A DNA stretch of 7,823 bases, taken from NCBI GenBank assembly GCA_003660635.1, contig QMUP01000031.1, forward strand, positions 1 to 7,823, written 5' to 3'. Below are positions 5,921 through 7,823 of this stretch, in pieces. Every line of letters begins with the position of its first letter. Position 1 is the stretch's first letter. A model generated the notes under the pieces. The model was not told the origin of the DNA, searched no databases, and saw nothing but the letters and a program-made list of their open reading frames with translations. This DNA is from Candidatus Wolframiiraptor sp. (GTDB lineage: Archaea; Thermoproteota; Nitrososphaeria_A; Caldarchaeales; Wolframiiraptoraceae). The position numbers and the translations under genes are program-made.

Positions 5921-6799
5921 ATGCCGAGGATTAAGAAGGCTGTTATAACGGCCGCTGGGCTTGGGACGAGGCTTCTGCCAGCGACCAAGGGGATACCGAA
6001 GGAGGTGCTCCCGATCTTCGTCCGAGGTCGATCTGGCCAGATATTCCCGAAGCCCATAATCCAAGCGGTCTTCGAGCAATTATTCGACGCGGGCATCCGG
6101 GAATTCTTCATCGTCGTCGGGAGGGGAAAGAAGGTGATAGAGGATCACTTCACGATAGATGTGGGATTTTTGCAGCTTCTCCGTGGAAGGAGAAGAGACC
6201 TATACGCGGATGAGGTTGAATCCTTCTATGAGAAGGTCTCTGAGAGCGAGGTCATCTTCTTGGAGCAGCCCGAGCCAAAGGGTTTCGGAGACGCGGTGTT
6301 GAGGGCTGAGAAGCTGATAGACGAGACCTTCATAGTTCACGCAGGCGACACGTATATTGTCTCAAATGGTTTCGAGCACTTTAGACTGCCTCTTCAAGTC
6401 CATGAGCATTGGAATGCCTCAGCAACGCTTCTCGTGAGGGAAGTCGATGATCCGGAGCGGCGCGGCATTATGGGCGGCGAGCTTGTGGAGAATGGTGTCT
6501 GGAGGGTTGAGAGGGTTGAGGAGAAGCCTGAGAAGCCTTGGTCGAGGCTCGCGATCCTACCCATCTACATCTTCGAGCCCGAGATCTTCGAAGCCTTGGC
6601 GGAGACCCTTCCCGGGAGGAATGGCGAGGTTCAGCTTACGGATGGGATTGGGAGGCTCCTCGATAAGGGTGGGAGGGTTATGGCGGTTAAGCTCTCCGAG
6701 GAGTCCATCAGGCTAGATATCGGCAATCCTAGAGGCTTGTGGGAGGCTTTGGAGATCTCTTATAAGCTTGCGGTCAATCCATATCTCAATAGGAGCTGA
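5921..6799 (+). CDS. galU: GalU-type UTP--glucose-1-phosphate uridylyltransferase, copy 2
   Basis: The 292-residue product is a second sugar-1-phosphate uridylyltransferase. Motifs: AAGLGTRLLPATKGIPKE (11-28), Lys44-Pro45, VGRGKKVIEDHF (66-77), QPEPKGFGDAVLRAE (116-130), HAGDT (140-144), EKPEKP (201-206), GEVQLTDGI (235-243) and DIGNP (266-270). It aligns with copy 1 almost without gaps over the first 130 residues. It differs where copy 1 has HAGDD and QYGVI, here HAGDT and RRGIM. The frame stays open upstream to 5729, but that extension would run antisense into the neighbouring glycosyltransferase and is low-complexity Ser/Arg/Ala; the ATG at 5921 has TGGAG at 5911-5915 and begins directly with the conserved fold. 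Only 6 bases separate its stop from ugd, so the pair probably forms an operon supplying UDP-glucuronate, which makes UDP-glucose its most likely product. Confidence 0.9.
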   Translation: MPRIKKAVITAAGLGTRLLPATKGIPKEVLPIFVRGRSGQIFPKPIIQAVFEQLFDAGIREFFIVVGRGKKVIEDHFTIDVGFLQLLRGRRRDLYADEVESFYEKVSESEVIFLEQPEPKGFGDAVLRAEKLIDETFIVHAGDTYIVSNGFEHFRLPLQVHEHWNASATLLVREVDDPERRGIMGGELVENGVWRVERVEEKPEKPWSRLAILPIYIFEPEIFEALAETLPGRNGEVQLTDGIGRLLDKGGRVMAVKLSEESIRLDIGNPRGLWEALEISYKLAVNPYLNRS

Positions 6800-6805
6800 A
6801 GGGGG

Positions 6806-7823
6806 TTGAGGAGAGTCTCGGTCATCGGATTGGGTTATGTCGGGTTGACGTTCTCCGCATGCCTCGCGGATAGAGGCTTCAAGGTCTATGGCGTCGATAT
6901 TGATGAGGAGAAGAGGCGGTTGATCTCCGAGGGTAGGCCGCCGATCTATGAGGAGGGAATAGAGCCGTTATTGAGGAGAGCGATCTCAAGCGGATTCCTA
7001 AAGGTTACAGGCGACTTTAGAGAGAGTGTCTTGGGAAGCGATGTAACGTTCATCTGCGTCGGAACCCCTTCAAGGCCCGATGGAACTGTCGACCTATCTC
7101 AGGTAGAGGACGCTTGTAGAAGGGTTGGAGAAGCCTTGAGAGATAAGGAGGATTATCACTTAGTGGTTGTCAGGAGCACCGTGCCCCCGGGGACGACGGA
7201 TGGATTGGTGAGAGCTTCTCTCGAGTCAACGTCGGGTAAGCGCGTTGGAGAGGATATGGGTCTATGCTTTAACCCGGAGTTTCTCAGCGAGGGGAGGGCT
7301 GTTAAGGGGCTCATGAGTCCAGATAGGATAGTTGTCGGGGCCATCGACGATAGATCTGGGAAGCTTCTCCTAGATCTTTACCGAGACTTCTACTCTGATA
7401 AGCTTCCACCGATACTCCTGACCAGCCTGGTCAACGCCGAGCTGATAAAGTATGCTAATAACGCCTTTCTGGCGATGAAGATAAGCTTTGCGAACATGTT
7501 CTCGAGGCTGTGCGGGAAGCTCAGGGGAGCGGACGTTACCGTCGTTATGAAGGGAATAGGTATGGATTCACGGATTTGCGACGCGTTTCTCGGAGCTGGC
7601 TTAGGCTGGGGTGGAAGCTGCTTCCCAAAGGACAATCGAGGGATAGTTTCCTACGCTGAGGGGCTTGGCGTGGATCTAAAGCTCATCAAGGCGTCGATAG
7701 AGGTTAATGAGGAGCAAGTGGACTATGCAGTCGAGCTCGCCGAGAGGCTCGTGGGAGACCTGAGAGGTAAGCTTATAGCAGTTCTAGGCCTAGCCTTTAA
7801 GCCCGGAACCGATGATGTAAGGG
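6806..7823 (+). CDS. ugd: UDP-glucose 6-dehydrogenase, C-terminus missing at window edge
   Basis: The first 339 residues of a UDP-glucose/GDP-mannose dehydrogenase family enzyme are present. It oxidises UDP-glucose to UDP-glucuronate using two NAD+. Visible features: Rossmann loop GLGYVG (8-13) with acidic Asp31 after the second strand, CVGTPSRPDG (84-93), RSTVPPGT (123-130), NPEFLSEGRAV (156-166), the linker-helix motif ELIKYANNAFLAMKISFANM (212-231), the catalytic-cysteine motif GGSCFPKD (269-276, Cys272), NEEQ (301-304) and GLAFKPGTDDVR (328-339), which opens the C-terminal UDP-binding domain. About 80-110 residues should lie beyond the window. The start is TTG at 6806: the frame is closed by the in-frame galU stop at 6797-6799, and only AGG GGG separates the two, so no other start precedes the Rossmann loop. 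GGGGG and AGGAG (6791-6795) lie upstream. GDP-mannose or UDP-N-acetyl-sugar dehydrogenase is the alternative; the galU neighbour favours Ugd. Confidence 0.92.
   Translation, partial: MRRVSVIGLGYVGLTFSACLADRGFKVYGVDIDEEKRRLISEGRPPIYEEGIEPLLRRAISSGFLKVTGDFRESVLGSDVTFICVGTPSRPDGTVDLSQVEDACRRVGEALRDKEDYHLVVVRSTVPPGTTDGLVRASLESTSGKRVGEDMGLCFNPEFLSEGRAVKGLMSPDRIVVGAIDDRSGKLLLDLYRDFYSDKLPPILLTSLVNAELIKYANNAFLAMKISFANMFSRLCGKLRGADVTVVMKGIGMDSRICDAFLGAGLGWGGSCFPKDNRGIVSYAEGLGVDLKLIKASIEVNEEQVDYAVELAERLVGDLRGKLIAVLGLAFKPGTDDVR

Noticed and set aside
1..7823. CRISPR arrays, transposons, tRNA or rRNA genes
   Set aside because: No regularly spaced direct repeats, transposase motifs, terminal inverted repeats of insertion sequences, or cloverleaf-like segments were seen on reading either strand.

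Overview
The window looks like a stretch of archaeal chromosome carrying a surface-glycan biosynthesis locus. The archaeal assignment is inference. It rests on AT-rich TATA-like elements lying about 30-55 bases upstream of several start codons, short or near-absent leaders, GGTG/GGAG-type ribosome-binding sites, three TTG starts, heavy use of AGG/AGA for arginine, and proteins of thermophilic-archaeal character. A thermophilic member of the Thermoproteota (TACK) side is my best guess, but the sequence alone does not fix the taxon.

Layout. Bases 1-543 (minus) hold the N-terminal 181 residues of a Wzx-like lipid-linked oligosaccharide flippase, cut by the window edge. A 199-base divergent spacer with a clean inverted repeat separates it from a family-4 glycosyltransferase (743-1849, plus). 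That gene meets, with one base between the stop codons, a GalU-type sugar-1-phosphate uridylyltransferase (1851-2735, minus). Upstream of it on the same strand are a family-2 glycosyltransferase (2784-3551), a UDP-glucuronate 4-epimerase-like enzyme (3558-4511), a 315-base gap with no convincing gene, and a second family-4 glycosyltransferase (4827-5852). From a short divergent promoter region the plus strand then carries a second GalU paralogue (5921-6799) and a UDP-glucose 6-dehydrogenase (6806 to beyond the window end).

How the genes fit together. GalU would make UDP-glucose from glucose-1-phosphate and UTP. Ugd would oxidise it to UDP-glucuronate. The epimerase would convert that to UDP-galacturonate. 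Three glycosyltransferases could build an oligosaccharide on a membrane lipid carrier, and the flippase could move it across the membrane for S-layer N-glycosylation or another surface polymer. No oligosaccharyltransferase, polymerase or lipid-carrier initiating transferase is visible here.

Nothing in the window is a wholly new kind of system. The points most worth a second look are the two diverged GalU copies bracketing the epimerase/GT block, the symmetric AT element shared by two divergent genes, the 21-base inverted repeat at 685-705, the low-GC block 2784-4511, and the one-base convergent junction at 1850.
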